Shown here piece after piece: positions 53,741 through 64,000 of a stretch of 64,000 bases of DNA; the first letter of the stretch is position 1, and every line of letters begins with the position of its first letter. Source of the DNA: Anadara kagoshimensis (lineage: Eukaryota > Mollusca > Bivalvia > Arcoida > Arcidae); contig CM037870.1 in NCBI GenBank assembly GCA_021292105.1, forward strand, positions 49,974,747 to 50,038,746, in the 5' to 3' direction. A program made the translations under genes and the position numbers. Under the pieces are notes generated by a model, which saw only the letters and a program-made list of their open reading frames with translations, had not been told where the DNA came from and did not search any database.

Positions 53741-54284
53741 TGACATAGTCAGTAGAATGTCTGTATTGGGAAGAGCTTGGGTTCCAGTTCCAGCTTGATT
53801 GGTTATTTCAATATGTAGGGAGCTTGGAGAGTGTAGCTAGATATTAAATACAAGTTCCTGTGGTGGATCCCTGGGAAAAAGTTGGAAGACTTTTCATACT
53901 TAATATTTTCTTGACAATGGTGACAAGGATATTGGACAATGACTTGTAGCAATTAGTTTCAAAGAAATGTTTACTGAATACAACATATAAAAAATATGCA
54001 TGTGTATTCAAATGATCACTTCTCTTATAAACAGTTTAAATTATGCAATAGAAACAGGAAATTGAGCTGAATAATGTGTTATTTCTTCTAGCTTTCAATA
54101 AAAATCCAATAACGAAGGCTAAAATCCATTTACCCTTGTACAATTTTGTTATTAATTTTTTTAAGTTCAAACTACAATTTGATATTTTATATACTGTATT
54201 TTGGGATTTCTTCTGGTTGTTCAATGCCTGGAGAATAGACAAAAGTACTGTTGTTATAGTGTTCTTGACAGTAGATATAATACA
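53741..54284. other. Upstream flank, no recognised feature
   Basis: AT-rich; no CpG-rich promoter or conserved exon can be seen upstream of exon A1. Confidence 0.45.
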
Positions 54285-54396
54285 GTGATTTACTGCCAGA
54301 CTTTCTGGTTCAGATCTTCTTCCCTTGTAATAGAACACTCCATTTTCACCTGGGAGAGTAGGGTTGAATCCTCAGCCAGGGCACTCAGTGAAGAAG
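54285..54396 (+). mobile_element. Degenerate tRNA-derived SINE head
   Basis: GATTTACTGCCAGACTTTCT, GGGTTGAATCCTCAGCCAG and CACTCAGTGAAGAAGTG; interrupted by the CACTA-like element. Confidence 0.5.
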
Positions 54397-54399
54397 TGA

Positions 54400-55042
54400 C
54401 ACTAGAAGGGGGTTTTACCGGAATAATTGCGAAAATCCGGAATAATCAGACCAAATCCGGAATAAACCAAATAAATCCGGAATAATCAGGTAAAATCCGG
54501 AATAATCAGGCAAAATCCCGAATAATGGGGCAAAATCCCGAATAATTGGACTATTTTGTTACGGTAAGTTTTCCGTAATCTAAAAGTTATGGTAAGTGTC
54601 CAATTATTCAGGAAAAAGACTGATTATTACGGTAAAAGTCTAATTATTACGGCAAATGTCCAATTATTACGGGAAATTTTCTAAAAAATAAGATTTTTTT
54701 TTTTAAATTTACCGTAATAATTGGACATTTGCTGGAATAATTAGATTTTTACCGTAATAATCAGTCTTTTACCGGAATAATCAGACAAGTTACCGGAATA
54801 ATCAGACACTTACCGGAATAATCAGACACTTACCGGAATTTTTAGAATCTGTAAAATTTACCGTAAAAATACTCTAATTATTCCGGATTTTGACCAATTA
54901 CTCCAGATTTTGTCTGATTATTTCGGATTTTGTATAAAAATTCCAGATTTGATCTAAACATTCCGGATTTTTGCAAAGATTACGGAAAGTGTCTAACTAT
55001 TCCGGAATTTCGCAATTATTCCGGTAAAACCCCCTTCTAGTG
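54400..55042. mobile_element. CACTA-type (En/Spm-like) non-autonomous element
   Basis: 643 bp with perfect 35-bp terminal inverted repeats beginning CACTAGAAGGGGGTTTTACC, flanked by the 3-bp duplication TGA (54397-54399 and 55043-55045). The interior is packed with CCGGAATAATC and its complement, like CACTA subterminal repeats. No transposase; a deletion derivative or MITE. Class inferred from CACTA ends and 3-bp duplication. Confidence 0.88.
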
Positions 55043-55045
55043 TGA

Positions 55046-56324
55046 GGTGAGCTGTTTCCTCCCTCCTGTTCTTCTTTCAGTATACAGTATTCCTTCTTAT
55101 CAGAAGATTACATACTGTCTCATGCGTAGAAATCAAGAAAATTTTAAATAGTGATGTGCAAATAACTGAATAGTGATTAAAACTATGTACATGTTGTTGG
55201 GGGTTTATTTTGTTTGGATTGTGTTGAGAACAACATAGGACAGTTGTTCTCTGAAAGAATTGATGGTTTATGACTGTATTATGTAGGCCGGTAAAAGATT
55301 CCATTGGATAATGGTAAAAGGGAAAAATGAATATTTATAATTGTCCTTTGATGTGTAAATATGTTTGTAGGAATAGGGATGGGATTTACGTATTCTGATG
55401 TCTGCTGGGATACGTATGTTGTCTGTGTTAATTTTAACACTAAATCAAAAGTAATATTAAATCACAATCGGTGTTTTCCCTTGAGAACCATCAACAATGA
55501 TAACTTTTAACATGAAGACTTCTAAAACATGTTTAACTAGTGATGGACTAATGTTTAATTTTTTCTGTATTTAAAATTTTCTTCAAAATGAAACAGAAAC
55601 TGGTCATTTAACTTCCCTCTTTCTCTTAATTAACAGATCTTTTGATATACACATCACAATTTGCAGTGGAATATGTTTTTGACTGTGACCAAGTGACTTT
55701 TAATAATTTTATCCAAACATTAGACGGACATTTCTTGTATTTTATAACATTAAATATAAGTAAAGATAGGGAATTTAGGAAATAGATTTTAAAAGAGTTG
55801 GTAGATTTAGGATCATCAAATAATTTTATGTGAAAATAAGAAAAATGTATCCACATACTTTTAGGCCAACACTTGTTAAAATTATTTCACCAGCTTCATT
55901 GTTAAAGTTCATAATGTTATGTGGTTAAACTGGGTGTAAATTGTTCCTGAATAAGGCCGCGTTAACCAGATCATTTAGTTAATTACCTGAAGTTACGTAC
56001 GTGTGTACACACTTACAGAAAAAATTAAAGCTCCAAAGGGGAAAGCTCGATACTAATCCAAATATTGGATCATATCAATACAAAGACTAAATCCATCTGT
56101 TACATTTACAGGTACGTCTTTGTAACTCTTCGGTAGGTGTTTGTAGTCGGCATGTTTTCAAACTGAAAGTAGGATTTATTCAAAACGAAAGTAAACAAAA
56201 TCAACGTCACACACGCGTTTGTTATTTTGTATTGCTCTCAAACATACAGCTAACCAAGATGATTAAATCTACAAGTACAAGCTCTTTCAAAAACGTGTAG
56301 CGATTATGTTACGTTTATTACCAA
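55046..56324. other. Upstream region, no recognised feature
   Basis: AT-rich intergenic-looking DNA; no frame with recognisable motifs. Confidence 0.5.
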
Positions 56325-57005
56325 TCCTATTCAGATTAATCAGCCCACTACACCCCCATTTCAGTAATTTTTTTTCACTTTTTGGGGGTTTGGGGTTTGA
56401 CAGCTTCCATTTTTGAATTCTTGAAATTTCTGGCGAAAACGACAGAAACGAAAACACGCGTCGATAACTTACAGTATTTTCTATACTCCTCCCTCTTGCT
56501 GGCAACCGTGATGGAACACTTCCTAAAACATTATTCTACCGATCCATGCTTAACTTTCAATTAAAATCCATCGGTATCGGTAGAAATACAAGGTTTTCTA
56601 ATGTCTCTACCAGTGGCGGATTCAGCGGGGGGCGTACCCCCCACCCCCCCTTTATGTCGCTAATCTAACCATTTGACACACTTTTTTCATACTATGATAC
56701 AGGCATTTTGAATGAAAGATTTTTTCCTCTTTGATACAGCACCAGATTGCACCAGAATGCAGGATTTTTGCGCCATTTTTTCAAAATTTTCCGGGTGCCC
56801 CCGGACCCCCCTAGAAGGTTCAAGCCTTTGGCTCTCACCTTATACGCCCCCCCCCCCCACTTCTAAAATTCTGGATCCGCCTCTGTCTACAACTCTCCAA
56901 CTGTCACTTTCGCATCGTGAAGACATTACGTACTAATCTGCATCGACCAATCACATAGCGTTGCGTTTGGATGGTGAAACTCTCAGTTCTTCCTCTAAAA
57001 AGCAC
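56325..57005. mobile_element. Older Mutator-like element relic, interrupted
   Basis: AATCAGCCCACTACACCC, TTTCTGGCGAAAACGACAGA and ACACTTCCTAAAACATTATT match the terminal arm of the element at 60270. The match continues past an insertion (56611-56885) with CAACTGTCACTTTCGCATCG. Confidence 0.8.
56611..56885. mobile_element. CAGTGGCGGATTCAG MITE, nested insertion
   Basis: Starts CAGTGGCGGATTCAGCGGGG, ends TCTGGATCCGCCTCTG; TCTAC flanks both sides (56606-56610, 56886-56890). The empty site is seen in the related sequence at 61150-61175 (complement). C-rich tracts in both arms. Confidence 0.85.
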
Positions 57006-57225
57006 ATGGCAATACCATCGTGAATGTTATAACTGATAAAGGTTACTCATACACGTGCACACTCCGAATGGGGCTTGACAAAATAATCTCGCAGTTCAGC
57101 ACTAGATATTTGTATTGATATTTGTATCTTGGATTGGCTTGGCATTTTTGTGAAATCGCAACAAGTAAATATTTCGTTTTAAACGGTCGATAGTACAAAG
57201 CAGGCATGCACAATTAAACACTAGT

Positions 57226-58148
57226 CACATTGGGGCGATTTGACCGGCATTGGCAGAGTTTGTCTGAATCATTGTCCGAATTACGATTTTATGTTCCAGT
57301 TCCACATTGGGGCGATTTGACCGGCATTGGCAGAGTTTGTCTGAATCATTGTCCGAATTACGATTTTATGTTCCAGTTCCACATTGGGACGATTTGACCG
57401 GCATTGGCAGAGTTTGTCTGAATCATTGTCCGAATTACGATTTTATGTTCCAGTTCCACATTGGGACGATTTGACCGGCATTGGCAGAGTTTGTCTGAAT
57501 CATTGTCCGAATTACGATTTTATGTTCCAGTTCCACACTGGGACGATTTGACCGGCATTGGCAGAGTTTGTCTGAATCATTGTCCGAATTACGATTTTAT
57601 GTTCCAGTTCCACATTGGGACGATTTGACCGGCATTGGCAGAGTTTGTCTGAATCATTGTCCGAATTACGATTTTATGTTCCAGTTCCACATTGGGACGA
57701 TTTGACCGGCATTGGCAGAGTTTGTCTGAATCATTGTCCGAATTACGATTTTATGTTCCAGTTCCACATTGGGACGATTTGACCGGAATTGGCAGAGTTT
57801 GTCTGAATCATTGTCCGAATTACGATTTTATGTTCCAGTTCCACATTGGGGCGATTTGACCGGGATTGGCAGAGTTTGTCTGAATCATTGTCCGAATTAC
57901 GATTTTATGTTCCAGTTCCACATTGGGACGATTTGACCGGAATTGGCAGAGTTTGTCTGAATCATTGTCCGAATTACGATTTTATGTTCCAGTTCCACAT
58001 TGGGGCGATTTGACCGGGGTTGACAGAGTTTGTCTGAATCATTGTCCGAATTACGATTTTATGTTACAGTTCAACATTGGGGCGATTTGACCGGCATTGG
58101 CAGAGTTTGTCTGAATCATTGTCCGAATTACGATTTTATGTTCCAGTG
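57226..58148. repeat. 77-bp satellite, 12 copies
   Basis: Unit CACATTGGGGCGATTTGACC, GGCATTGGCAGAGTTTGTCT, GAATCATTGTCCGAATTACG, ATTTTATGTTCCAGTTC at exact 77-bp steps; few substitutions (GGGGCG/GGGACG, GGCATT/GGAATT/GGGATT). Confidence 0.96.
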
Positions 58149-58382
58149 GTTTATTCACTATTTTCATAGAAAATCCAATATCATGACTTGAATAGATTGA
58201 TATTTTTAAACCTACCTAAGGCTAGCCGTAACAGGAAATATTGTTATGCGCTGACAATTTTCTTTCTTTATTTATTTATTGTATCATATACCTTTTTTTA
58301 AATTTAATCATAAAATACATTCAAAAATGGTATATAAAAATAGTTTAACATAACGTTACACAACGCTTGTCCAACAAAAGAA

Positions 58383-58560
58383 CGGGGTCTCGGTGGGCTA
58401 GTGTAGTAAACCACCATGCAACAAATGGATAACATCCTCGCTTAACGCCTAATGTTAACGGTTCGAATCCCGCTTGGGCATTTTTTCCAGCCACCCGGAT
58501 ACACTAGCTGTCTCTGGCAGTCAAGATATAAGCGAAATGAATGTTGACTATGGCACAAAC
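58383..58560 (+). mobile_element. tRNA-derived SINE fragment
   Basis: GGGTCTCGGTGGGCTAGTGT as A-box region and GGTTCGAATCCCGC as a perfect B box, then GATATAAGCGAAATGAATG. The anticodon arm does not fold, so not a tRNA gene. Confidence 0.7.
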
Positions 58561-59203
58561 TACTAACAAAAACCCTTGATTTGTTAAAAATTAATTTAGT
58601 ATGTACGCTTTGTTTCAGACGTAATATCAAACAGGACTTGTGAACAATGTTACAAGATTCTGAACAACCCATATATATATATATATATATACTGTAAGCT
58701 AAATTAAAACAAAACACGTTACGTAAATTAAAAAAATCTGTTTACTCAAATCAATGATTGATAAGGATTTAAACTTTAACCTTGGAAGACATCTTCCTTT
58801 TATAGATGATGGCATAAACTACTAGTACACTGAACTTCCAAAAAACCTTGATTGGTTTATAATTAATTTACAGCCGTATTATCAAAATAGATCAGCGAAC
58901 ATTGTTATCAGATTCTGAACAACCAATATATACTAAATTAAAACAAAACAAATTGCATAAATTAAAAAAATCCGTCACGGTTTACTACAATCAGTGACAC
59001 ACATAGTGATATTGAGTTGTAGAATGCTGAATTTAAGTGGCTTTACTTCTTATTGAAGATATCATATTGATGGCCTGTACTTATTAAATGTTCATTTGTA
59101 GTTTCTACATGTCGATTTAAAATCTAAACTTTAATCTTGGAAGACATCTTTCTCCAATGGGATCATAAAATTGAAAATTCAAATATAATTGTAGTTCCAA
59201 AAG

Positions 59204-59205
<2 letters not shown>
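58561..59205. repeat. Duplicated segment and AT microsatellite
   Basis: AACCCTTGATTTGTTAAAAATTAA near 58570 and the stretch to GTTACGTAAATT recur at 58845-58970; (TA)n at 58671-58690. Confidence 0.65.
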
Positions 59206-59247
<42 letters not shown>

Positions 59248-59345
59248 TGTTCCCAAAGTCTCTCTCTCTCTCTCTCATATTGTAGTTCCAAAAGTCTCTC
59301 TCTCATATTGTAGTTCCAAAAGTCTCTCTCATATTGTTCCCAAAG

Positions 59346-59386
<41 letters not shown>

Positions 59387-59388
59387 GA
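59205..59388. repeat. Interrupted (CT)n microsatellite
   Basis: Five CT blocks separated by CATATTGTAGTTCCAAAAGT or CATATTGTTCCCAAAGT. Confidence 0.95.
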
Positions 59389-60260
59389 AATGAATAATCA
59401 ATGTTGCAGTCTTAGAAAAAACCTTTTTGACATTTCGTAAAATCAACGTGTTTGATGTAAAATGTTCGTCGAGCACCGCCGTTTAAAATATATCATGTAA
59501 AATTTGTGACTGTTTGGTATCCTGTTTTCCACTGTTTTTCCCATGTTAATTGGATCGTCAGCTTTATATTAGTACTCAAGTTAGGAAAGATGGAGATCCT
59601 ACAAAAGAAATAAAATTGAAACTTTTAAACAAAATCAAATTTATTTGTCAACAGCGTTTTTCAAATAAGGCCATGTCAGTTTTTTTCTTTGTTAAGAGTC
59701 CCCTGGCGGGTAGGTTTTCGGACTTCAAACGTGAAAAAAAAAAATTATCAAATTTATTCTGTCCTCTGGTGTCTTGGGGTGGGGTGTCAATCATTTTAAG
59801 GTTCTTATTTATTTTAAATTTTTATTTTGTTCTTTTTAAAATTACAGTTTGATTTCAATCATGTTATATACTTTGTTACGATGGTTAGACTGTTTATTAA
59901 ATGTCAAGTTACATATTTTTCAACATAAGAGGTTAGTGTGTTTTTACTTTTACTTCGAAATTTTTACTTGATAGGTAGGGAGGTTTTTCAAGATAGGGTG
60001 GAGGCTTAACAAAGAGAAAATCCTGTATGGCCTAATCAACGAAGAATTAGTATCGGTTTCTCTTGACCCATCTTTACACCACTAGACTCCATTGTATTTA
60101 AAATCATTGATCATACAAAACAAGGAAAAACTATAACCATAAAGGCCCATCTGGTCCAAAAATAAGGATGTTACGACATTTATGGTTTAAATAAGATTGA
60201 ATGAATTGATTTTAGGTCCCAGTCAAGGATATTTCACGTACTATAGTATATCGAGACGTT
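59389..60260. other. Upstream region, no recognised feature
   Basis: A 100-codon plus-strand frame (59550-59852) has no recognisable domain and ends in a low-complexity hydrophobic run. Confidence 0.5.
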
Positions 60261-60269
60261 ACTTGCTAT

Positions 60270-61432
60270 TAGTCCGACTAATCAGCCCACTAAACCCTCA
60301 TTTTAATTTTTTTACTTTTTGGAGGTTTGTGGTCTGACAGCTTCCATTATTGAATTCTTGAAATTTCTGGCGAAAACGGCAGAAACGAAAACACGCGTCG
60401 ATAATTTCCAGTATTTCCTTACCCCGCTCTTGTTGACAACGTGGAACACTTCCTAAAACATTATTCTACCGATCCATGCTTAATTTTAAATTAAAATCCA
60501 TCGATGCATTTGGATGGTGAAACTCGCATTTCTATCTTTAGAAAGCACATGGCGATGTTTATTTACATTGGTAATTCGCGTTATTAAGAATGTTTTACAT
60601 GGTGTTTAATACATGTACTTACAAAAGGTAACATTGAAATGTATTCAAAATGTGGACTTTCAAATAGAGTAGTCGCGATCTTCTCTGTATATTTTTATAT
60701 TCTTAACCCCTCTCATTTTTTCTGAACTAGCATCCTAGAAATATTATTCCAGTAATATTGGAGAGAAAAAATTAAGCACCTTACTGTATATATGTATGCT
60801 CACACAAAATACAGTTAAAAATTGAACCTATGACAAAATTTACAGTGTGGTCGGGATGAATATAAGAGAATTAATTTTAATGACCTTGCGGACAAGTACT
60901 CCTGTGTTTAACTTTATATATTACAATTGGTTTAAACACTTATAATTCTACGATCTACAAAATATTGGACAAAATTTGACAGCATTTCAGCATTAATAAT
61001 TTTATCGGCAAATTTATTACTAGCTGAAGAATAGTTGTATATTTTTGAAACCTTCCCCCCATCAGCTATGTTAGGGGTGCTAAACCATCCAAATGCAACA
61101 CGCGATCTGATTAGTCAATGCAAATTAGTAATGTCTTCACGATGTGAAAGTGACAGAGAGCTGAAGAGACATCAAAAAACCTTGTATTTCTACCGACATC
61201 GATGGATTTTAATTAAAAATTAAGCATGGATCGGTAGAATAATGTTTTAGGAAGTGTTCCACGTTGTCAACAAGAGCGGGGTAAGGAAATACTGGAAATT
61301 ATCGACGCGTGTTTTCGTTTCTGCCGTTTTCGCCAGAAATTTCAAGAATTCAATAATGGAAGCTGTCAGACCACAAACCTCCAAAAAGTAAAAAATTAAA
61401 ATGGGGGTTTAGTAGGCTGATTAGTCGGACTA
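60270..61432. mobile_element. Mutator-like non-autonomous element with 9-bp target duplication
   Basis: 1163 bp; ends TAGTCCGACTAATCAGCC and GGCTGATTAGTCGGACTA, with inverted arms of about 230 bp (60270-60506, 61193-61432). ACTTGCTAT flanks exactly (60261-60269, 61433-61441). Long TIRs and a 9-bp duplication are characteristic of MULEs. No transposase between the arms. Confidence 0.87.
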
Positions 61433-61439
61433 ACTTGCT

Positions 61440-61668
61440 ATAGGCTATAGGATTTTGACCTTTGAAGTGCGCTCAAGACAATAGGCAGGAATAGTTCTTA
61501 ACGTGCCACTCCTGCCGTGACACGGGGTCGATTTTAAATGTCCTTTTCGAAGGATCCCACGATTTTGATTTCTTAATGCCGAGTGCAGTCACTTCCCCAT
61601 TTTTCAAGTCTTGGTCGGACGGTCTCCAACATACAAAGCGAGCACTTTACCAGCTGAGCTACCGTATT
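61440..61668 (-). mobile_element. tRNA-derived SINE, hit by the Mutator-like element
   Basis: Minus strand head CGGTAGCTCAGCTGGTAAAG at 61645-61665; body CTTTCCTGCCTATTGTC-type sequence. The missing tail (CACGTACTATAGTATATCGA, AAGGATATTTC) lies on the other side of the element at 60215-60260, so the MULE split a SINE. Confidence 0.78.
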
Positions 61669-63088
61669 GGTAATTTAAATAGGACCAAATATAAGTTTTA
61701 TAATCTAAATCGCATTCTTAAAAATATGTCTGTTTTAAATAGATAGTACTTATATGGTGGATCTTTAACTAGAACTACAACATATGTTATAGAAACGCTC
61801 AGTTCACCTGTTGTTTAATACCCGAAAACACCCGGATGTGATCGTGGAGCTGTCAGATATCTGTCAGTTATTCTATCATAAGGATCCCATTGACAGTATT
61901 GATCTCCGAGTTCATACCCGTTACTGTCGCCGTCACCGTCGGAATCTTTTTCACACAGCGTTAAATTCCATTTCTACAAAAATAAAAAATAAAAAAACCC
62001 AATGAATATACACTTTATATTGTGTCAACAATAGTAACAAGAAGCACATAGAGTAAGGAAAACCACGACTAGTTTTTAACCAATAACTAACAAAAACCCA
62101 TGGTTTTGAGGAGTCCTCGGGGACTATAAGTGGTCCGACTAACACCGGCTTATGAACCAAAGTACCTCTTACTAACGTTCAAATCATACTCATGGACAGA
62201 TCCTAGTAGGAGAAAGTTTTTCAGATTGCTTACCGCAGATTGGTGTTTTTATGACACTACGTTTTCTTGCACCATTCCATAACCGACCGCCTCCATATAT
62301 TGAATTGGTCCGAGTTTCAAACAAATTGATTTGGTTCAAGCTTCAAAGGTCACATTCATACGCGGTTAGATGGCATACAGACGCTGTTCGGAGATTGGCT
62401 TTGGCCGTTAAACAACACCCCTCCATTCACATTCCACGCCACATGGTACTGAGACGGGGTCAATGGATGAAACACGTTTGATATGGACAATCGTCGGGTG
62501 TAATGGCAGCATTGTGTCAAGTGATGTGGTATACCATCTACGTAGAACATTTTAATATGAAAAACGCATTTACATCTTAGAGCCTGTGGTAAAGCCAATG
62601 GTTTAAAAAGATTTGGTGCTGAACTGACTTGACCAAGGGAGCAAAAAATCCAAATCCCTATATCAGATTGGAAATGTCCGATGCAATATTGAGAACTTAG
62701 ACAGACAGTTATCATCTCTCATTTTCTGGCGATGTGTTATTCTATTTTAATTAATGCATATCGTTGAAACTTAACACAACGCAATATCTATTCTGTCCTC
62801 TGATGAGCAAAAGGTTCATGGACGTACGTTTAAATACACAGAAAAATTATCTGAAGATTAAAAGTTTATATGCATCAATTACCTTGTAACTTGTCCTTAA
62901 ATTTGTAATTTACAATGCAAGAACTCGGCGATACATTAGTTTACACTACATAATGAGCAAAAACTACACGTAGCTGTCTCGATGTAAGTCTCTCTAAATG
63001 ATAGATTGTTGTAGTTAGGCTGTAGTGACAATTGTTATGTTTCTACACAAACCTTTCATACTACAATCTCCGTCAGTATCATTAGATA
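61669..63088. other. Upstream region, no recognised gene
   Basis: Three open frames of 64-119 codons (61811-62005, 62251-62481, 62356-62715 complement) overlap or lack motifs; none is called. Confidence 0.5.
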
Positions 63089-63283
63089 CAGTCCAACCTG
63101 CCTTAAAGGCCACCTCTATATAAGGGGCACCTGCTTATAAAGGCCCGTAGAATTGTACCCCAATTGTTCTTTACACATTTTATTTGAACCTGTATATATA
63201 TATAAAGGTCATCTGCCCATCAAAACCACTTACATGTATATATACTAGTTCCCTTGGGTGGACTTTATAGGCAGGATTGACTG
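63089..63283. mobile_element. MITE family 2, copy f (inverted)
   Basis: CAGTCCAACCTGCCTTAAAG to TATAGGCAGGATTGACTG with TA on both sides. Confidence 0.87.
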
Positions 63284-63330
63284 TATATTAAAATCTTATT
63301 AATGACAATTAGTAATGATTTGTACTAGTA

Positions 63331-63536
63331 CAGTACAGACCTGTCGAAAGTTAAACACTGAGCTAACGAAAGGAGTCGAAGCTTGCCTTCTAAGTGACCG
63401 AGATACGTATAGCTAGAGGAATGACAGATAGTACCTGCTGGAAAACTGTCTATGTGTAGCATACGAAGATGAACTGTCGATTCAATACGAATGCATTATA
63501 AATAGCTTAGAGATTAACTTTCGACAGGTATGACTG
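63331..63536. mobile_element. MITE family 4, copy b
   Basis: CAGTACAGACCTGTCGAAAG left end and TAACTTTCGACAGGTATGAC right end, as in 53275. Confidence 0.8.
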
Positions 63537-63624
63537 TAGAATCTAGATATTTTCTAGAAAACTGACTATGTATACAGATTGGCTGTCGATTCAATACGAA
63601 TGCATTAGTTTAGTGTTTTTAACT

Positions 63625-64000
63625 ATCGATAGGTATGTATTGTATTCTGTTTTATTCTTTCTTCGATAGGTATGTACTGTATTCTGTTTTATTCTTTCTT
63701 TTGTACTGTATTCTGTTTTATTCTTTCTTCGATAGGTATGTACTGTATTCTGTTTTATTCTTTCTTCGACAGGTATGTACTGTATTCTGTTTTATTCTTT
63801 CTTCGATAGGTATGTACTGTATTCTGTTTTATTTTTCTTCGACAGGTATGTACTGTATTCTGTTTTATTCTTTTTTCGACAGGTATGTACTGTATTCTGT
63901 TTTATTCTTTCTTCGATAGGTATGTACTGTATTTGTTTTATTTTTCTTCGACATGTATGTACTGTATTCTGTTTTATTCTTTCTTCGATAGGTATGTACG
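63625..64000. repeat. ~38-bp tandem array derived from a MITE family 4 end, runs off window
   Basis: CGATAGGTATGTACTGTATT plus CTGTTTTATTCTTTCTT repeated about ten times with small indels. The GA(T/C)AGGTATG(T)ACTG core equals the right end of the adjacent MITE. Confidence 0.88.

Noticed and set aside
62251..62715. Overlapping 76- and 119-codon frames as a divergent gene pair
   Set aside because: No recognisable motif, no splice or start context, and they are antisense shadows of one another.

Overview
This is eukaryotic, AT-rich, repeat-dense DNA. The style suggests a marine bivalve mollusc: many short tRNA-derived SINEs ending in (AATC)n, repeats built on GACCTTGACC, elements bounded by CACCTGG/CCAGGTG, and long minisatellites inside introns. 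The species cannot be fixed from sequence alone.

One gene dominates the window. It lies on the minus strand with its start codon at 53205 and its stop at 3185-3187. I could assemble 25 coding exons (24 introns) whose GT/AG boundaries and phases all agree. They give an uninterrupted 3960-nt reading frame of 1319 residues. The product is a Mind bomb (MIB1/MIB2) family E3 ubiquitin ligase with an unusual layout. The N-terminal block MIB_HERC2 - ZZ zinc finger - MIB_HERC2 - two MIB repeats occurs twice in a row (exons A1-A8, then B1-B8). It is followed by about eight ankyrin repeats (B9-B16) and one C-terminal RING (B17). All eight introns of block A have the same phase as the matching introns of block B, so the doubling looks like an internal 8-exon duplication. 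An 11.2-kb intron (30006-41172) separates the blocks. The first methionine of B1 sits where the start codon sits in A1, so a promoter in that intron could yield an 861-residue protein of ordinary MIB2 layout.

Region by region: 1-1507 is a 79-bp satellite running off the left edge. 3185-30005 holds exons B17-B1 with introns full of SINEs, MITEs, a pogo-like element, two hAT-like elements, a hairpin with arms of about 67 bp, and a short array that copies the end of exon B4 with its splice donor. 30006-41172 is the giant intron, with a LINE 3' fragment, a ~44-bp array (34.25-35.45 kb) and a 54-bp minisatellite of about 50 units (36.87-39.57 kb). 41173-53205 holds block A; its A4-A5 intron carries a ~3-kb array rich in nuclear-receptor half-sites. 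53206-64000 lies upstream of the gene. No conserved coding exon was found there, but it has a CACTA-type element, a Mutator-like element with a 9-bp target duplication, an older related copy split by another insertion, a 77-bp satellite, CT microsatellites and an array derived from a MITE end at the right edge.

Only one protein-coding gene is supported. Nearly all other long open frames lie in repeats. No structural RNA gene is supported; the tRNA-like segments are SINE heads.
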